Part shown: one piece after another, positions 16,299 to 18,526 of the stretch | Layout of the letters: each line of letters begins with the position of its first letter | Position numbering within the stretch: the first letter of the stretch is position 1 | Origin: an uncultured Prevotellaceae bacterium | Lineage (GTDB): Bacteria; Bacteroidota; Bacteroidia; Bacteroidales; Muribaculaceae | Length of the DNA stretch: 18,526 bases | Assembly: GCA_937898675.1 (NCBI GenBank) | Contig: CALEJB010000015.1 | Span: forward strand, 1 to 18,526 | Direction of reading: 5' to 3' | Notes under the pieces: generated by a model | The model's input: only the letters and a program-made list of their open reading frames with translations | The model's database searches: none | Told to the model about the DNA's origin: nothing | Made by a program: the position numbers and the translations under genes

Positions 16299-16946
16299 AT
16301 GGCAAGCAGCAAGCGCAAGTGGTATGTCGTCTGGCAGGGCACCGAGCCTGGCATCTGTGACTCATGGGCCGAGTGTGAGTTGCGGGTCAAGGGCGTGCCC
16401 GGGGCTCGTTACAAGTCGTTCGCTACCCAGCAGGAGGCGGTCGAGGCGTTTCGCAATGGCCCTGGTGAGATGGATATTCTCAAGGCGATTGCCCGCGGGC
16501 CGCGGCAGGAGTTTGTGAACTATGATGCCATTCCCGATATCGTCCACGATGCTATTGCTGTCGATGGTGCTTGCTCGGGCAACCCCGGCACGATGGAGTA
16601 CCGTGGCGTGGACATCCCCTCACAGGTGGAGCTGTTCCATCAGGGGCCTTTCCTCAGTGCGACTAACAACATCGGCGAGTTCTTGGCCATAGTGCATGCC
16701 TTGGCGCTGTTTGCCCAGCAGCGCAACGACCACACGGCCATCTACAGCGACAGCCGCACGGCGCTGGCGTGGGTGAGGCAAAAGCAGTGCAAGACCAAAC
16801 TGGAGCGTACGCCCGAAAATGCCCGCCTGTTCGAGATTGTCAAGCGTGCCGAGGCCTGGCTGGCAACTCACGCCTGGCGCAACCAAATCCTCAAGTGGGA
16901 CACCAAGCAGTGGGGCGAAATCCCCGCCGACTTTGGCCGCAAATAA
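16299..16946 (+). CDS. Ribonuclease H1 with viroplasmin-type N-terminal domain
   Basis: The 215-residue enzyme cuts the RNA strand of RNA-DNA hybrids, removing primers and R-loops. Residues 4-52 form the viroplasmin (hybrid-binding) domain, KRKWYVVWQGTEPGICDSW through ATQQEAVEAF, as in eukaryotic RNase H1 and many Bacteroidota. Residues ~83-213 are the RNase H fold. All four catalytic acids can be placed: D89 (AVDGACSGNPG), E127 (NNIGEFLA), D151 (IYSDSRTA) and D201 (LKWDTKQWGEIPADF). So it should be active. The C-terminal WGEIPADF is typical of this Bacteroidota subgroup. The next gene starts 10 nt after the stop, so they are likely co-transcribed. The symbol rnhA would be defensible but is left blank because of the different architecture. 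Confidence 0.93.
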   Translation: MASSKRKWYVVWQGTEPGICDSWAECELRVKGVPGARYKSFATQQEAVEAFRNGPGEMDILKAIARGPRQEFVNYDAIPDIVHDAIAVDGACSGNPGTMEYRGVDIPSQVELFHQGPFLSATNNIGEFLAIVHALALFAQQRNDHTAIYSDSRTALAWVRQKQCKTKLERTPENARLFEIVKRAEAWLATHAWRNQILKWDTKQWGEIPADFGRK

Positions 16947-16956
16947 GCATTGATAT

Positions 16957-17487
16957 ATGTCTGAAAAACAAATGTTGATGAAATATCGGGACGAATTGGA
17001 CAAGAGCTACGGCGCAGCCGGCATGGTGCTGGGCCTCTCGGCGTTTGACGCCGACGACCTGCTTCGGGCCGTAACGCTCGATGGCGAGCGTCTCATCCAG
17101 TTCACTCCGGAATTTTTCTTTGCCGGCAATCCGCGCCTCTCGCCCCGCGGGGCGTGGCAGTACATCCTGGGGCACTACCGTGTGACGGTAGGGCTCGTGG
17201 TTGCCAATGCCCTGTGTCGGCGCATGGTGCTCGATAACGACACGGTGGATGCCAATCTGCGTGAGCAGCTGTTCAACACGGCTTGTGAGGACGGATGGGA
17301 GAGCTGCCAACTCGAGCGCGACGAGGTGCAGCCCATCTTTGACGAGGCGTTCGACAGCATGATGCGCTTGTTTGCCAACACCCAGGTCAGGCGCGCCATC
17401 GATGCCTTTGTGGACCACCTGCAACAGCGCCGCACGCTATCCCACATCGATGTGAGCGACCTGCTGCAGCAACTCAATCTGGAATAA
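16957..17487 (+). CDS. Unrecognised soluble helical protein
   Basis: I do not recognise this 176-residue protein. It has no signal peptide or membrane segment. The composition suggests mostly alpha-helix, with a hydrophobic, conserved-looking centre (RGAWQYILGHYRVTVGLVVANALCRRMV, about residues 67-94) and an acidic C-terminal half ending in a likely amphipathic helix (HIDVSDLLQQLNLE). The motif FTPEFFFAGNP at about residues 48-58 is distinctive and could serve as a family tag. It starts 10 nt after the RNase H gene and has GC-rich codon use like its neighbours, so it is a real, native gene. Its tie to RNase H1 suggests, without proof, a housekeeping role in nucleic-acid metabolism. It has no known nuclease, NTPase or DNA-binding motif that I can see. 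Confidence 0.8.
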   Translation: MSEKQMLMKYRDELDKSYGAAGMVLGLSAFDADDLLRAVTLDGERLIQFTPEFFFAGNPRLSPRGAWQYILGHYRVTVGLVVANALCRRMVLDNDTVDANLREQLFNTACEDGWESCQLERDEVQPIFDEAFDSMMRLFANTQVRRAIDAFVDHLQQRRTLSHIDVSDLLQQLNLE

Positions 17488-17502
17488 ATGGCTTTGGCCT
17501 TT

Positions 17503-17523
17503 CTATATATTATATATAATGTG
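17503..17523 (+). repeat. 21-bp AT-rich element, copy 2
   Basis: It reads CTATATATTATATATAATGT plus G on the plus strand, one mismatch from the minus-strand element at 8244-8264. It starts 15 nt after the stop of the unrecognised 176-residue gene and 25 nt before the radical SAM start. The surrounding 60-nt gap has no TAnnTTTG box or terminator. Confidence 0.55.
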
Positions 17524-17548
17524 TAACTCATGAAACTTCAATAACGAT

Positions 17549-18328
17549 ATGCAAACCGTACTTTTCCATTCTACAGTATATGGCCCCATTCACAGCCGCC
17601 GGCTGGGCATGTCGCTGGGCATTAACCTGATGCCCAACGATGGCAAGATTTGTTCTTTTGACTGCCTCTACTGCGAGGCTGGTTTCAATGCCCAGGGGCC
17701 CGGCAACGACGGCGTGCCCTCCCGCGAGACTGTCAAGCGACAGCTCAAGAGCAAGCTTGAAGAGATGAAGGCGGCGGGACAGACGCTGGATGTCATCACC
17801 TTCTCGGGCAATGGCGAACCCACCCTGCACCCCGAGTTCAAGAAGGTGGTCGAGGACGCCTTGCGCCTGCGCACCCAATATTTCCCCGAGGCCAAGGTCT
17901 CGGTACTCAGCAACTCGACGATGGCGGGCAAGCCTGCCGTGGCCGAGGCGTTGCTCAAGGTGGACAACAACATCCTCAAGTTGGACAGCGCCATGCCGCA
18001 CACCTTTATCGTCCTCAACCGCCCCGCGTCGCCCAACTGCCTGCCCGAGGGCGTCATTGCCGACCTCAAGCAGTTTGCGGGCCAGTGCGTCGTCCAGACC
18101 ATCATGATTCGCGGTGAGTACGAGGGCGAGAAGTTTGACAATACCACCGACGAGGAATTGGATGCCCTGCTCAGCGCCTATCTCCAGATCAAGCCGCGCG
18201 AAGTGATGCTCTACGCTATCGACCGCAAAACGCCCGCCGACAATCTTGTGAAGGTCACCAAGGAGGAGCTGGAGCGCATTGCGCAGCGTTTCCGCGACGC
18301 TGGCATCAAGGTCCAGGTCAACGCCTGA
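17549..18328 (+). CDS. Radical SAM protein, COG0731-like
   Basis: The 259-residue protein has the radical SAM cluster motif C35-x3-C39-x2-C42 in CSFDCLYC, which binds a [4Fe-4S] cluster used to cleave S-adenosylmethionine. The N-terminal block VYGPIHSRRLGMSLGINLMP is the hallmark of the COG0731 group, annotated from its resemblance to wyosine-synthesis (TYW1-like) enzymes. GNGEPTLHPEF at about residues 87-97 is the SAM-binding GGEP equivalent. There is no extra C-terminal cysteine cluster, so it is not an SPASM-type maturase. In bacteria the substrate is unknown; wyosine itself is not expected here. The ATG at 17549 follows the AT-rich element by 25 nt; an ATG at 17530 gives only a 4-codon frame. 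It may be read through from the RNase H unit, and a strong terminator ends it. Confidence 0.88.
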   Translation: MQTVLFHSTVYGPIHSRRLGMSLGINLMPNDGKICSFDCLYCEAGFNAQGPGNDGVPSRETVKRQLKSKLEEMKAAGQTLDVITFSGNGEPTLHPEFKKVVEDALRLRTQYFPEAKVSVLSNSTMAGKPAVAEALLKVDNNILKLDSAMPHTFIVLNRPASPNCLPEGVIADLKQFAGQCVVQTIMIRGEYEGEKFDNTTDEELDALLSAYLQIKPREVMLYAIDRKTPADNLVKVTKEELERIAQRFRDAGIKVQVNA

Positions 18329-18343
18329 TAGGGAAAGAAACTG

Positions 18344-18391
18344 AAACCAGCGGGAGCGACCTCCATTTTGAGAGCGCTCCCGCTGGTTTTT
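18344..18391 (+). terminator. Strong intrinsic terminator after the radical SAM gene
   Basis: Perfect 15-bp arms AAACCAGCGGGAGCG (18344-18358) and CGCTCCCGCTGGTTT (18375-18389), with a 16-nt loop, are followed by a short T-run to 18391. It lies 16 nt after the stop codon. The A-run on the other arm is short, so it acts mainly on plus-strand transcripts. Confidence 0.88.
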
Positions 18392-18488
18392 GCCCAAAAT
18401 ATGAGCGATCCCAAAAATTGATCACATTTTCCCTAAAAAAAAGTATCTCTTTGACTATCAGCCACTTGGGTGATTTGTTGAAAATTTC

Positions 18489-18514
18489 TTGAAAAAAAGT
18501 CTCGAAAATATTTG
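18489..18514 (+). promoter_or_regulatory. Possible promoter at the right edge
   Basis: TTG (18489-18491), a 17-nt A-rich spacer and TATTTG (18509-18514) followed by GCGGG resemble a strong Bacteroidales promoter core with a compressed -7 box. It would serve a gene or RNA outside the window. The AT-rich stretch from 18392 to 18488 shows nothing else I can assign. Confidence 0.35.
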
Positions 18515-18526
18515 GCGGGTATGTGA

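Noticed and set aside
17528..18397. A 289-codon minus-strand frame opposite the radical SAM gene
   Set aside because: It runs through the terminator hairpin and mirrors a gene with an intact CxxxCxxC motif, so it is not a real gene.

Overview
The window reads as a chromosomal segment of a GC-rich member of the Bacteroidota, order Bacteroidales (Prevotella- or Muribaculaceae-like by general look; I cannot place it to genus). The support is as follows. Several genes are preceded by the Bacteroidota -7 box TAnnTTTG rather than an E. coli-type promoter, and there are no clear Shine-Dalgarno sites. A large secreted protein ends in a type IX secretion-like tail (YYNLQG ... SDGSTTAAKVFK). Several families typical of this phylum are present: a DUF4254-type protein next to a family 9 glycosyltransferase, a NagB-like/PIG-L fusion, and a viroplasmin-type RNase H. 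I see no tRNA, rRNA, CRISPR array, integrase or insertion sequence.

Layout. (1) 67-1788, minus strand: a tight phospholipid operon, psd - pssA - small membrane protein, making phosphatidylethanolamine from CDP-diacylglycerol via phosphatidylserine. (2) 1789-2090: divergent intergenic region with a -7 box for each direction. (3) 2091-4038, plus strand: a von Willebrand factor A (vWA) protein with an intact metal site, then tandem hairpins, then a 378-residue protein I cannot name. This is the least understood part of the window. (4) 4085-4228: back-to-back convergent terminators. (5) 4307-7900, minus: a 1197-residue exported protein. (6) 8269-10260, minus: a NagB-like domain fused to a PIG-L deacetylase domain. 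The deaminase site is degenerate while the deacetylase zinc motif is intact. (7) 10444-16217, plus: miaB, a DUF4254-type gene, two tandem family 9 glycosyltransferases, an SDR epimerase/dehydratase and shikimate kinase, in close succession. The middle four look like a surface-glycan or lipopolysaccharide-core cluster set between housekeeping genes. (8) 16299-18328, plus: RNase H1 of the viroplasmin type, an unrecognised 176-residue protein and a COG0731-like radical SAM protein, closed by a strong terminator. A possible promoter for an outside gene lies at the right edge.

The observations most worth a second look are these. The second glycosyltransferase has lost both acidic residues that its tandem neighbour keeps at the positions matching the heptosyltransferase active site. 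The NagB-like domain lacks catalytic residues but is kept in fusion with an intact deacetylase motif. The vWA/unknown gene pair is a candidate undescribed two-gene module. A 21-bp AT-rich element occurs twice, nine kb apart, each time just after a stop codon and in the same sense orientation.
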